DNA of 64,000 nucleotides from Lysobacter sp. cf310 (GCF_900114355.1 NZ_FOSS01000001.1:1166368-1230367); one strand, 5' to 3'. Shown: positions 24,687 to 33,235, numbered from the stretch's first letter. A program made the numbers and translations. The notes: a model not told the origin generated them from the letters alone.

Positions 24687-25469
24687 TCAACCGCACTTGC
24701 TGTAACCGCAGTTCAAGCAGGTGGCGCAGCCGTCCATGATGACCACGGCCTTGGTGCTGCACTTGTGGCACATGGTGGCCGAGGGCGGGAACGACACGCC
24801 TTCGCCGGTGACTTCGATGTCCTCGGCGTGGCCGGCGTCAGCGGCCGCAGCCGGAACGACCGCGGCTACGTCAGAGTTTTTTTTTGAGCGCTGCTCGTAA
24901 GCGGAACGCTTCTCGGCGATCAGGGCGCGCTGGGCATCGCTCATGTCGGGGTCGTGCATCATGCCGATCGACTTGAGGTGGTCCTCGACGATGGCGCCCA
25001 TCTCCGCGACCAGCGAGGGCATGTAGACGCCGCCGGGCTTGAAGTAGCCGCCGCGCGGGTCGAACACGGCCTTCATCTCGTCGACCAGGAAGGTGACGTC
25101 GCCGCCTTTGCGGAACACGGCGGACATGATGCGGGTCAGGGCCACGATCCACTGGAAGTGGTCCATGTTCTTCGAGTTGATGAAGATCTCGAAGGGACGG
25201 CGCAGTTCGTGCTCGGTGCCGGCGTTGAGGACGATGTCGTTGATCGTCACGTACAGGGCATGCTCGAACAGCGGCGATTTGATCTTGTAGGTGGAGCCGA
25301 TCAGGATCTCGGGGCGCTCGATGCGTTCGTGCATCTGGATGACGTCGGCGGTCGGCAGCTCGTCGACGGCCTTGCGCGCGGCGGCCTCGGACCTGGCGCT
25401 TTCTTTGGCCTTGTCTTCCGGGGTGACGACGCTGTAACCCTTGATTTTCTTTTCGATCTTGACGGCCAT
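24687..25469 (-). CDS. nrdJb: Class II ribonucleotide reductase, C-terminal subunit (NrdJb)
   Basis: A 260-residue protein equivalent to the C-terminal part of AdoCbl-dependent ribonucleotide reductase, encoded apart from the catalytic chain as in Pseudomonas (nrdJa/nrdJb). Residues about 60-175 match the TSCPD-like end domain (IKSPLFEHALYVTINDI, NSKNMDHFQWIVALTRIMSAVFRKG). The C-terminal tail MCHKCSTKAVVIMDGCATC and NCGYSKCG is the swinging zinc/redox tail that reduces the active-site disulfide. A linker at about 180-225 holds a run of nine A residues (complement of 24877-24885) where slippage in either direction gives a stop within a few codons. It is the last gene before the terminator. 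Confidence 0.88.
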   Translation of the reverse strand: MAVKIEKKIKGYSVVTPEDKAKESARSEAAARKAVDELPTADVIQMHERIERPEILIGSTYKIKSPLFEHALYVTINDIVLNAGTEHELRRPFEIFINSKNMDHFQWIVALTRIMSAVFRKGGDVTFLVDEMKAVFDPRGGYFKPGGVYMPSLVAEMGAIVEDHLKSIGMMHDPDMSDAQRALIAEKRSAYEQRSKKNSDVAAVVPAAAADAGHAEDIEVTGEGVSFPPSATMCHKCSTKAVVIMDGCATCLNCGYSKCG

Positions 25470-25531
25470 GGGCCAGGCTCCTGTTGCGGTGGTGCTTTTC
25501 TAGTTTTGGTCTGGGTGCGCGGGTAAGGCGC

Positions 25532-25572
25532 GGCCCTCACCCCAGCCCTCTCCCGCATGCGGGAGAGGGAGG
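25532..25572. repeat. Dispersed palindromic intergenic repeat
   Basis: The core CCCTCTCCCGCATGCGGGAG followed by AGGG is a 24-bp perfect palindrome, preceded by GGCCCTCACCCCAGC. Related copies occur at 57412-57459 and several times in 63712-64000. It lies between nrdJb and the H1-like gene, 10 bp from the latter's stop codon, and may end or stabilise its message. Confidence 0.8.
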
Positions 25573-25582
25573 GCTTGAAGGC

Positions 25583-26104
25583 TTACTTCTTCTTCGCGGC
25601 CTTCTTGGCGGCCTTCTTAGGGGCGGCCGGCTGGCGCGGAACCTTCTTGGCGGCCTTGGCGGCCTTCTTCTTGGCCGGCTGCTTGACGACCTTCTTGGCC
25701 GCCTTCTTCACGGCTTTCTTCGCGGCCTTCTTCGCCGGCTTCTTGGCGACCTTCTTCGCGGCCTTCTTGGCGGCCGGCTTCTTGGCGACCTTCTTCGCAG
25801 CCTTCTTGGCGGCCGGCTTCTGGGCGACCTTCTTAGCGGCCTTCTTGGCCGGCTTCTTGCCGGTGGCCTTGGCCTTCAGCGCGGACGCTTCCTTCTTGGC
25901 CTTGGCGCTGGCCGAAGCGAGCTTCTTCTTGGCGGTGCCGACGGCCTTCTTGGCGGCCTTGCGCGCCTTGGTGGCGGTCTTCTTGACCGACTTCACGGCG
26001 TCTTCGGCGCGGGTGGCGATGGCGCTGCCGATGTTGGACGCGGTTTCTTTCACGTTCTCGGCGGCCTGGGTCAGGGTCGCCGTCACTCCATTTCCGTTGC
26101 TCAT
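25583..26104 (-). CDS. Histone H1-like lysine/alanine-rich DNA-binding protein
   Basis: A 173-residue basic protein. Residues 1-45 are a normal amphipathic segment (TQAAENVKETASNIGSAIATRAEDAVKSV) like those of bacterial phasin-like or YtxH proteins, and residues 46-173 are an AlaLysPro-rich tail with repeats of AKKVAKKPAAKKA, like eukaryotic histone H1 tails and bacterial HctB/AlgP-type proteins. It probably binds nucleic acid without sequence specificity. The repeat DNA makes this gene prone to length change. Its place between nrdJa and nrdJb on the same strand is notable; a link with DNA precursor supply is only inferred. Confidence 0.88.
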   Translation of the reverse strand: MSNGNGVTATLTQAAENVKETASNIGSAIATRAEDAVKSVKKTATKARKAAKKAVGTAKKKLASASAKAKKEASALKAKATGKKPAKKAAKKVAQKPAAKKAAKKVAKKPAAKKAAKKVAKKPAKKAAKKAVKKAAKKVVKQPAKKKAAKAAKKVPRQPAAPKKAAKKAAKKK

Positions 26105-26354
26105 ATGCCCTCCTCGTGGGCGCTTTCGTCGGCGTTACGTATTGGCTATGTGTAATCGGGGTGTTACCGGAGCGATCCTATACCCGGTGCGCGCGCAAAA
26201 CACTGAACCGCGTCGCGCGCGTCGGCCTGGCTGTGTTGCGCGGCGCCCGGCCGGGGGCGCCGCGTGAGGCGTTTGAACGGTCGCCTCCGCCGGGAATTGG
26301 GGTTCTAGCGGCTCGGGTTTCGGCGTAAGCGAGTTTCGCGGAAATCCCCCCTAG

Positions 26355-26375
26355 CCCCCCTTTTGCAAAGGGGGG
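26355..26375 (-). terminator. C/G-run hairpin after nrdJa
   Basis: CCCCCCTTT at 26355-26363 pairs with AAAGGGGGG at 26367-26375 around a 3-base loop, 18 bp after the nrdJa stop. There is no U-tract on the minus strand (CTAGGGGGG follows), so it may stabilise the end of the message rather than terminate. Hairpins of this type recur in xanthomonad intergenic regions (general recollection). Confidence 0.5.
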
Positions 26376-26392
26376 AAGGAGCAAAGGCCGGC

Positions 26393-28546
26393 TTAGAACT
26401 TGCCGTAATAGCCTTCCTTGAGCGCGTCGAACAGATTGGCGGCGGTGTGCATTTCGCCGTCGTATTCGATCTGTTCGTTGCCCTTGACCTCCAGCACGCT
26501 GCCGTCTTCGAGCTCGAAGCGGTAGGTGGTGTTCTCCAGGTCGGCTTCCTTGACCAGCACGCCCTGGAAGGCGGCCGGGTTGAAGCGGAAGGTGGTGCAG
26601 CCCTTCAGGCCCTGCTCGTGGGCGTAGCGGTAGATGTCCTTGAAGTCCTCGTACGGGTAATCCGTGGGGACGTTGGCGGTCTTGGAGATCGAGCTGTCGA
26701 CCCACTTCTGGGCGGCCGCCTGGACGTCGACGTGTTCCTTGGGGGTGATGTCGTCGGCGGAGATGAAGTAGTCGGGCAGCTGGGTGCCGACCTCGTCGCT
26801 GAACGGCATGGCCTTGGCGTTGATGAGTTCGCGGTAGGCCAGCAGCTCGAACGAGTAGACGTCGACCTTTTCCTTGGACTTCTTGCCTTCGCGGATCACG
26901 TTGCGGCTGTAGTGATGGGCGAAGGAGGGCTCGATGCCGTTGGAAGCGTTGTTGGCCAGGGACAGCGAGATGGTGCCGGTGGGCGCGATCGAGCTGTGGT
27001 GGGTGAAGCGGGCGCCGGTTTCGGCCAGCTCGTCGACCAGCTCGGGCGCCACTTCGGCCACGCGCTGCATGTAGCGCGAGTAGCGCGCGTGCAGGAGCTT
27101 GCCGGGGATCTCCTGGCCGACCTTCCAGCCGTCCTTCTTCATCTCCGGGCGCTTGCGCAGCATCTCGGCGGTGACGGCGAAGCGCTCTTCCATGATCGGG
27201 GCCGCGCCCTTCTCCTTGGACAGGGCCAGGCCCATTTCCCAGCCGGCCACGGCCATCTCGCGCGCGATGCGCTCGGTGAACTCGCAGGACTCGGCCGAGC
27301 CGTACTTCATCTTCAGCATGGTCACGGTGCTGCCCAGGCCGAGGAAGCCCATGCCGTGGCGGCGCTTGCGCATGATCTCGGCGCGCTGCTGTTCCAGCGG
27401 CAGGCCATTGACCTCGACCACGTTGTCGAGCATGCGGGTGAACACGCGCACGACTTCCTTGTATTCCTCCCAGTCGAACTGCGCCTGGTCGGTGAAGGCG
27501 TTGCGCACGAACTTGGTCAGGTTGACCGAGCCCAGCAGGCAGGCGCCGTAGGGCGGCAGCGGCTGTTCGCCGCAGGGGTTGGTCGCGCGGATGGTCTCGC
27601 ACCACCAGTTGTTGTTCATCTCGTTGACGCGGTCGATCAGGATGAAGCCCGGCTCGGCGTAGTCGTACGTCGAGACCATGATCATGTCCCACAAATGCCG
27701 CGCGCGGATGTGGCCGTAGATCTTGCAGGCGACCAGGCCGTCTTCGCGGGAGATGTAGTTCTTGTGGGTCGGCCACTCGCGCCACACGACCTTGTCGGCG
27801 TCGTTGAGGTCGAGGTCGCCGCGTTCCTTGATGTTGACCGGGAACACCAGCGGCCAATCGGCGTCGGACTTGACCGCGTCCATGAAGCCGTCGGTGATCA
27901 GCAGCGACAGGTTGAACTGACGCAGGCGGCCGTCTTCGCGCTTGGCGCGGATGAAGTCCTTCACGTCGGGGTGGCTGACGTCGAAGGTGCCCATCTGGGC
28001 GCCGCGACGGCCGCCGGCCGAGGACACGGTGAAACACATCTTGTCGTAGATATCCATGAAGGACATCGGACCGGAGGTGTAGGCGCCGGCGCCGGCGACG
28101 AAGGCGCCGCGCGGACGCAGGGTGCTGAACTCGTAGCCGATGCCGCAGCCCGCCTTGAGGGTCAGGCCGGCTTCGTGGACCTTCTCGAGGATGCCGTCCA
28201 TCGAGTCTTCGATGGTGCCCGAGACGGTGCAGTTGATCGTGGACGTGGCGGGCTTGTGCTCCAGCGCGCCGGCGTTGGAGGTGATGCGGCCGGCCGGGAT
28301 CGCGCCGCGGCGCAGGGCCCAGACGAAACGCTCGTACCAGTACTGCTGCTTCTCGGACGTGGGCTCGGCGTCGGCCAGGGCCTTGGCGACGCGCTGGTAG
28401 GTGGAGTCGATGTCGGCGTCCACCGCCTCTCCGGTCTTGGTCTTCAGCCGGTACTTCTTGTCCCAGATGTCCTGGGATGCGGGCTGCAGCGGGATGTCCT
28501 TGTCAGCCGCTTCCGTCTTGACCGCCTCGAGGCGAACCGTACTCAT
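26393..28546 (-). CDS. nrdJa: Adenosylcobalamin-dependent ribonucleotide reductase, catalytic subunit (NrdJa)
   Basis: A 717-residue class II ribonucleotide reductase large chain that makes deoxyribonucleotides without oxygen dependence. Visible family motifs are TSTINCTVSGTIEDSMDGI, AGCGIGYEFSTLRPRGA, VSSAGGRRGAQMGTFDV, ATNPCGEQPLPPYGACLLGS with the active-site Cys region, HGMGFLGLGSTVTMLKMKYG and APTGTISLSLANNASNGIEP (each is split here to its core). It ends at about the point where full-length NrdJ continues into the TSCPD/zinc tail, which is supplied by the separate nrdJb product. The start MSTVRLEAVKTEA has the usual charged leader. An NrdR-box-like site lies about 330 bp upstream. Confidence 0.95.
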   Translation of the reverse strand: MSTVRLEAVKTEAADKDIPLQPASQDIWDKKYRLKTKTGEAVDADIDSTYQRVAKALADAEPTSEKQQYWYERFVWALRRGAIPAGRITSNAGALEHKPATSTINCTVSGTIEDSMDGILEKVHEAGLTLKAGCGIGYEFSTLRPRGAFVAGAGAYTSGPMSFMDIYDKMCFTVSSAGGRRGAQMGTFDVSHPDVKDFIRAKREDGRLRQFNLSLLITDGFMDAVKSDADWPLVFPVNIKERGDLDLNDADKVVWREWPTHKNYISREDGLVACKIYGHIRARHLWDMIMVSTYDYAEPGFILIDRVNEMNNNWWCETIRATNPCGEQPLPPYGACLLGSVNLTKFVRNAFTDQAQFDWEEYKEVVRVFTRMLDNVVEVNGLPLEQQRAEIMRKRRHGMGFLGLGSTVTMLKMKYGSAESCEFTERIAREMAVAGWEMGLALSKEKGAAPIMEERFAVTAEMLRKRPEMKKDGWKVGQEIPGKLLHARYSRYMQRVAEVAPELVDELAETGARFTHHSSIAPTGTISLSLANNASNGIEPSFAHHYSRNVIREGKKSKEKVDVYSFELLAYRELINAKAMPFSDEVGTQLPDYFISADDITPKEHVDVQAAAQKWVDSSISKTANVPTDYPYEDFKDIYRYAHEQGLKGCTTFRFNPAAFQGVLVKEADLENTTYRFELEDGSVLEVKGNEQIEYDGEMHTAANLFDALKEGYYGKF

Positions 28547-29192
28547 GCCTGTCCTGTCTCCTTAACTGGGGCGGGCCGTTCGGTTGCGCCCGCCGCCGGG
28601 TGAGTCTTGTTGTGATTGCTGGTAATCGGGGTGTTGTCTGGATGTGTTGCCTGGATCGGGGTCTTGCTTACCGCACCTCTACCGCACTTGCCTGCCGCGA
28701 ACCGCGGTGGTGGCTGGCCACCGACGGCTACGCGCGCGATCGCGCCGTTACGCGCCGCGTGCGAGATTGTGTTGGTGGCATCGGGCCGAGCCTGCTCCTG
28801 TCATGCGCCGCCCCCCGTTGGCGCCTAACCGACCCAAGCCGAACCCCTAAGCTTGGGCTCCCGTCGCAAAGACAACCACTACATGTAGTGTCGAAGCGAG
28901 GACTCAAGCTACGCCCGGCCCTGCACGGTGTCAACGGTTTTTTTGATGGCAGTCACGTGTCTGGATGGGGTCAAACGTCACACGCGCGCGTTACGTAAAC
29001 GCTTTGGGAATACGGCCACAATTTGTGCGTAGGCCGTGAGTAGAAACCCTCAGGCGGGACACTTCATCGCATATTTAGCGCGCTTGACCGACACTTCGTT
29101 CAGCTGCGCGCGCGCCGCCGGCGCCGGGCCCCGTGCCGGGCCGCCGCGACGCCCGTCTCCCCCTTAACGCTCTTATCCGGAACGGTTCCACG
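28547..29192. other. Divergent intergenic region between nrdJa and the Do-protease gene
   Basis: These 646 bp hold no convincing gene. They carry the NrdR-box-like pair (28844-28891) and presumably both divergent promoters. If transcription of nrdJa starts near the boxes, the leader would be about 300 bases; a cobalamin riboswitch was looked for in it and not recognised. Near 29044-29057 the string AAACCCTCAGGCG also occurs in the terminator at 33251-33274. Confidence 0.6.
28844..28891 (-). promoter_or_regulatory. Putative NrdR box pair for nrdJa
   Basis: CCACTACATGTAGTGT at 28876-28891 matches the NrdR consensus (acaCwAtATaTwGtgt) closely, with a perfect 14-bp palindromic core. A weaker, partly symmetrical site, CCCCTAAGCTTGGGCT at 28844-28859, is centred 32 bp away, the spacing usual for paired NrdR boxes. 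NrdR is the nucleotide-sensing repressor of ribonucleotide reductase genes. The distance of about 300 bp to the nrdJa start is long. Confidence 0.65.
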
Positions 29193-30629
29193 ATGCGTCC
29201 TCGTCCCCTGCCGACCCTGTTCGCCCTGACCCTGGCCGCCGCGTTCGGCGGTTTCGCCGCCACCGCGATCCGCGACGGCCTGGAAGCCCCGGCCCAGGCC
29301 TCGCCGGCCGCGGCCGCGCTGCCGGCGGTGTCGGCGCTGCCGACCGCGGTGGGCGGCCAGCCGGTGCCCTCGCTGGCGCCGATGCTGGCGCGGGTGACCC
29401 CGGCGGTGGTCAGCGTGCACACCAAGCAGACCATCCGCATCCGCAATCCCTTCGCCAACGATCCGATGTTCCGACGCATGTTCCCGAACATCCCGCAGGA
29501 GCGCATCAACGAGTCCTTGGGTTCGGGCGTGATCATCGACGCCAAGAACGGCTACGTGCTGACCAACCACCACGTGATCGAGGGCGCCGACGAGGTGTCG
29601 GTGACGCTCAGCGACGGACGCACGCTCAAGGCCGAGTTCACCGGCTCCGATCCGGACACCGACATCGCGGTGATGAAGATTCCGGCCGAGAACCTGAGTT
29701 CGCTGACCCTGGCCGACTCCGACGCGCTCAAGGTCGGCGATTTCGTGGTCGCGGTGGGCAACCCGTTCGGCATCGGCCAGACCGTGACCTCGGGCATCGT
29801 CTCGGCGGTGGGCCGCAGCGGTCTGCGCGGGCTGGGCTATCAGAACTTCATCCAGACCGACGCCTCGATCAATCCGGGCAATTCCGGCGGCGCCCTGGTC
29901 AATCTCAACGGCGAGCTGGTCGGCATCAACACCGCCAGCTTCAACCCGCAGGGCAGCATGGCCGGCAACATCGGCCTGGGCTTCGCGATTCCGGCCAATC
30001 TGGCGCGCAACATCAAGGACCAGCTGATCGCCAACGACGGCGTGGTGCGGCGCGGTTCGCTGGGCCTGGAATCGCAGGACGTGGACGCGCGCCTGGCGCA
30101 GGCGCTGCAGCTGGACGAGCCGCGCGGCGCGGTGGTCACGCGGGTGTTCGCCGGCAGCGCGGCGGCGGCGGCGGGCCTGAAGGCCGGCGACGTGATCCTG
30201 GCCGCGAACGGCCAGCGTATCGACAGCCGCGACGCGCTGCGCAACTTCGAAGGCCTGCAGGCGATCGGCGGGCGCGTCTCGCTGGAGGTGCGCCGCGACG
30301 GCAAGCCGCTGCAACTGGCCGCGACCCTGCGCGAGCAGCCCAAGGCCTATGCCGGCAAGGACCTGGACGAACGCCTGGGCGGCGCCAGCTTCGCCGAACT
30401 GCCCGAGCGCCTGCGCCAGTCCGGCGCCTCGGGCGTGCTGATCGAATCGGTGGCGCGCGGCAGCCGCGCCGAGCGCAACGGTTTGCGCTCGGGCGACGTG
30501 GTGGTGGCCGCCAATGCCGGCGATTTCGAGGATTTGCCGGGCTTCCGCGCGAGCTTCACACGGCCTCCGGCACAGTTGGTCCTGCGCGTGATGCGCGGCA
30601 ACGCGGTCGCCAACCTGTTGATGCAGTAA
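29193..30629 (+). CDS. degP: Periplasmic Do-family serine protease (DegP/MucD type)
   Basis: A 478-residue envelope protease/chaperone. A signal-type hydrophobic N-terminus (LPTLFALTLAAAFGGFAATA) precedes the trypsin-like domain with His127 in TNHHVIEGA, Asp157 in PDTDIAVMKI and Ser231 in INPGNSGGALVN. Two PDZ domains follow (about 285-380 and 395-478; GAVVTRVFAGSAAAAAGLKAGD and GVLIESVARGSRAERNGLRSGD, each cut to its core). It degrades misfolded envelope proteins and in this lineage is often tied to sigma-E type stress control. The ATG at 29193 directly precedes the signal; the ribosome binding site is weak. It is followed by a cluster of small membrane stress-type genes. Confidence 0.93.
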   Translation: MRPRPLPTLFALTLAAAFGGFAATAIRDGLEAPAQASPAAAALPAVSALPTAVGGQPVPSLAPMLARVTPAVVSVHTKQTIRIRNPFANDPMFRRMFPNIPQERINESLGSGVIIDAKNGYVLTNHHVIEGADEVSVTLSDGRTLKAEFTGSDPDTDIAVMKIPAENLSSLTLADSDALKVGDFVVAVGNPFGIGQTVTSGIVSAVGRSGLRGLGYQNFIQTDASINPGNSGGALVNLNGELVGINTASFNPQGSMAGNIGLGFAIPANLARNIKDQLIANDGVVRRGSLGLESQDVDARLAQALQLDEPRGAVVTRVFAGSAAAAAGLKAGDVILAANGQRIDSRDALRNFEGLQAIGGRVSLEVRRDGKPLQLAATLREQPKAYAGKDLDERLGGASFAELPERLRQSGASGVLIESVARGSRAERNGLRSGDVVVAANAGDFEDLPGFRASFTRPPAQLVLRVMRGNAVANLLMQ

Positions 30630-30704
30630 TGCGGACTCGGGGATGAGCGATCATCGCGGGACGCGCAGCGCAGACGAGTTCCGCCCTTTTCCCAGGAGAA
30701 TGCA

Positions 30705-31067
30705 ATGAGCCCTACCTCGACCGATGCCATGAAGGCCAACCTCGGTGAAGCCGGATCGCACCTCAAACAAGCCGCGGCCGACGCCGGCGTGGCGATCCGC
30801 GGCGCCGCCGGCGCGGCGGGCGACGAACTGAAGATCGGCAAGGCCAACGTCAAGGCCGACCTGGCCGACGGCGCGCTGGCCGGCATCGCCGCGGCCGAGC
30901 ACGCCGGCGGCGCGGCGCGCGAACAGGTCGACGTGCTGATGGACAAGGGCCGCGATCTGATCGAAAGCGCGGCCGAGCTGGTGCGCGAGCGTCCGCTGGC
31001 CTCGTTCGGCGTGGCCTTCGCGGCCGGCTTCATCATCGCCAAGCTCGCCCGCGGCAGCGACAAGTAA
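30705..31067 (+). CDS. DUF883/ElaB/YqjD-type membrane-anchored protein
   Basis: A 120-residue protein: a long alanine-rich amphipathic helix (residues 1-88) ends in a short C-terminal membrane anchor with the motif RERPLASFGVAFAAGFIIAKL. This is the ElaB/YqjD/DUF883 layout, inner-membrane proteins that associate with stationary-phase ribosomes in E. coli. AGGAGA lies 8 bases before the ATG. It starts a run with the YqjE-like gene 8 bp downstream, the same order as E. coli yqjD-yqjE-yqjK. Confidence 0.85.
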   Translation: MSPTSTDAMKANLGEAGSHLKQAAADAGVAIRGAAGAAGDELKIGKANVKADLADGALAGIAAAEHAGGAAREQVDVLMDKGRDLIESAAELVRERPLASFGVAFAAGFIIAKLARGSDK

Positions 31068-31075
31068 GGCCAGGC

Positions 31076-31660
31076 ATGCAGGCCATGGGGGACGAGCGCC
31101 CGCCGCAACCGCCCGGCGGCGATGCGGGCGCGGACGGAGAGGACGCCGCGGCCCAGGCCGCGCCGGATCTGCTGGAATCGCTGCGCCAGCTCGGCGACAC
31201 CGGTCGCGCCGGTCTGGGCGCGGCCGGCGACACCGCCAAGGCGCTGCGCAGCCTGGTCGCGGCCGACATCTCGCTGGCGCGCAGCGCGCTGGGCCGGGCG
31301 CTGGCGCTGATGGGCGTGGCGATCGCGTTCGGCGGTTCGGCCTGGTTGCTGTTGATGGCGACCTTGATCGTGTTCCTCAGCCGCACCCTCGGCGTGCCGT
31401 GGTCGCTGGCGCTGCTGCTGACCGCGCTGCTGAGTCTGGCGGTGACGGCCTGGGCGGGCTGGCAGGCGGTGCGCTATTTCGAGCACACCCGCATGCAGGC
31501 CACGCGCCGGCAGCTGGCGCGGCTGGGCATCGGCGAGTTGGCCGACGTCACGCCCACGCCGGGCTCGCCGGAATCGGCGCGCGAGGCCGCGCGGCGCTGG
31601 CCGCCGGACGGCCCCGGCGCCGGCAAGGACGAACGCGGCGTCGATCTGACGCCGCCCTGA
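31076..31660 (+). CDS. YqjE-like phage-holin-family membrane protein
   Basis: A 194-residue protein with an acidic, disordered N-terminus, a helix (SLRQLGDTGRAGLGAAGDT and following) and two transmembrane segments at about 78-101 and 107-131 (LMGVAIAFGGSAWLLLMATL; LALLLTALLSLAVTAWAGW), then a basic helix and a proline-rich tail. The arrangement matches the YqjE / holin superfamily III. It starts 8 bp after the DUF883 gene. MGDERPP at the second ATG is an alternative start. Confidence 0.8.
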   Translation: MQAMGDERPPQPPGGDAGADGEDAAAQAAPDLLESLRQLGDTGRAGLGAAGDTAKALRSLVAADISLARSALGRALALMGVAIAFGGSAWLLLMATLIVFLSRTLGVPWSLALLLTALLSLAVTAWAGWQAVRYFEHTRMQATRRQLARLGIGELADVTPTPGSPESAREAARRWPPDGPGAGKDERGVDLTPP

Positions 31661-31706
31661 TCGCACTTAGGTTTTCCGATCCATCGCATTGCGAGGCCCG
31701 ACGCCC

Positions 31707-32111
31707 GTGAGTTTCGAACAGCTGATCGCCAAGGTGCACCAGGCCGAAGACGTGGTCGAAGCGCAGGAGCGCCGCTTGGTGGCGAACCTGCGCCAGGTCC
31801 GGCATTCCTGGCGCGAAGCCTGGACGCCCGGACGCATCGTGATCGCCGGCCTGGTCAGCGGCTTCGCGGTCGGGCGCGCCGAACCGCTGCGGGTGGCGGC
31901 CAAAAGCGGCGGCATGATGCAGATGGTGTCGATGCTGTCCAGCCTGTTCGCCGGCGGCAGCGCCGGCGTCGCCGCGAGTCAGGCCGAGCGCGCGGCCGAC
32001 AATACCGAGACCGTCGCGGCGGCGGTCGAGGAAGGCGAGGACGCGGTCGTGGCGCGCGCCGAAGCGACGGTGCAAGCTGTGCGTTCCGCCGCCGATCCCA
32101 TCGACTTTTGA
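31707..32111 (+). CDS. YqjK-position small membrane protein, 134 aa
   Basis: A 134-residue protein beginning with a coiled helix (SFEQLIAKVHQAEDVVEAQE) and carrying the WREAWTPGRIVIAGLVSGFAVGR segment typical of xanthomonad proteins next to YqjE-like genes, a weakly hydrophobic centre and an acidic alanine/glutamate-rich tail. GTG 31707 is chosen because the conserved-looking SFEQLI segment begins there; a TTG at 31689 would add six residues. Its TGA overlaps the TTG start of the next gene, indicating coupling. Confidence 0.72.
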   Translation: MSFEQLIAKVHQAEDVVEAQERRLVANLRQVRHSWREAWTPGRIVIAGLVSGFAVGRAEPLRVAAKSGGMMQMVSMLSSLFAGGSAGVAASQAERAADNTETVAAAVEEGEDAVVARAEATVQAVRSAADPIDF

Positions 32112-33235
32112 ACGCGTCCGCCGAGCACGAATCCACCGCCTCACCCGACGCGCCCGCGCCGGCCGACGACGAAGCGCAGACCCCGATGCCGCCGCGCCCG
32201 CGCGCGCCCGCCTCGGTGGTGGTGCTGGCGACGCTGGCGGTGGGCGCGACCCTGTGGGCGGCGCAGGCGCTGATCCTGCCGGTGCTGTTGGCGGCGTTCT
32301 TCGCCCTGATCGGCAACCCGATCATCCGCGGCCTGCGCAAGCTGTGGCTGCCGCGTTTCGCCGCGGCCCTGCTGGTGCTGATCGGCGGGCTGGCGGCGGC
32401 CGGGCTGCTGGCCAACCAGCTGATCGAGCCGGCCGGCGAATGGGTGCGGCAGGTGCCGCGCGAGATGAAGCAGCTCGCGCCCAAGCTGCGCGAGATGACC
32501 AAGCCGATGCAGGAGGCCAACCGCGCCGCGCAGAACATCGCGCGCGCCGCCGGCGGCGAGAGCACGGCCAAGCCGGTGCAGGTGGTCAAGACCGAGCTCA
32601 ACGACCCCTACAAGTCGCTGACCTCCACGCCCAAGTACGTGGCCTCGGTGCTGGCGGTGGTGCTGCTGACCTTCTTCTTCATGGTCTACGGCGAAAGCCT
32701 GCAGCGCAACGCGATCAACCTGCTGCCCGGCCTGCGCGAACGCAAGATCACCGTCGACATCCTGCAGTCGATCGAGCGCGAGATCTCGCGCTACGTGCTC
32801 ACCATCAGCGTGATCAATACCGCGCTGGGCCTGGCCCTGGCCGGCGCGCTGTTCTGGCTGGGCGTGCCGCTGCCGGAGGCGCTGCTGTGGGGCACGATGG
32901 CGGCGATCCTCAACTTCGCGCCCTATGTGGGCCCGCTGATCGGCATGGTGACCATGCTGCTGATGGGCTTCGTGGCCTTCGACGAGGCTTGGCGCGCACT
33001 GCTGCCGGCCGGCCTCTACCTGCTGCTGCACACCATCGAGGGCCAGATCGTGACCCCGATCGTGCTGGGCCGGCGCATGCGGCTGTCGCCGCTGATCCTG
33101 ATCCTGGCGCTGATGTTCTTCGGCTGGCTGTGGGGCATCGTCGGCCTGCTGCTGGCGGTGCCGATGCTGGTCTGCGTGAAGCTGGTGCTGGCGCGGATCG
33201 AGGGTCTGGAGAAGTGGTCCAAGCTGCTGGAGTGA
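32108..33235 (+). CDS. AI-2E/PerM family membrane transporter
   Basis: A 375-residue protein with about seven transmembrane helices arranged as in the AI-2E exporter/PerM superfamily: an N-terminal hairpin (VVVLATLAVGATLWAAQALI), a large periplasmic-type helix region at about 110-175, and the conserved C-terminal part with LNFAPYVGPLIGMV and EGQIVTPIVLGRRMRLSPL. The start is a TTG that shares bases with the preceding TGA (TTGA). The first conserved residue is about 30 further on, so the N-terminus is uncertain. Substrate unknown; members move signalling molecules or ions. Confidence 0.88.
   Translation: MNASAEHESTASPDAPAPADDEAQTPMPPRPRAPASVVVLATLAVGATLWAAQALILPVLLAAFFALIGNPIIRGLRKLWLPRFAAALLVLIGGLAAAGLLANQLIEPAGEWVRQVPREMKQLAPKLREMTKPMQEANRAAQNIARAAGGESTAKPVQVVKTELNDPYKSLTSTPKYVASVLAVVLLTFFFMVYGESLQRNAINLLPGLRERKITVDILQSIEREISRYVLTISVINTALGLALAGALFWLGVPLPEALLWGTMAAILNFAPYVGPLIGMVTMLLMGFVAFDEAWRALLPAGLYLLLHTIEGQIVTPIVLGRRMRLSPLILILALMFFGWLWGIVGLLLAVPMLVCVKLVLARIEGLEKWSKLLE

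Noticed and set aside
25583-26104. CRISPR-like or satellite array
   Set aside because: The repeats are in-frame codon repeats of the AKK tail of the H1-like protein, without spacers of constant size.
28547-28870. Cobalamin riboswitch in the nrdJa leader
   Set aside because: A GACAGGAGCAGGCT string near 28795-28808 (complement) faintly recalls the B12 box, but the box is not matched and the upstream conserved parts are missing.
28600-28998. 132-aa plus-strand open frame upstream of the Do-protease gene
   Set aside because: Composition unlike the neighbours, no ribosome binding site, and it overlaps the NrdR-box-like sites.
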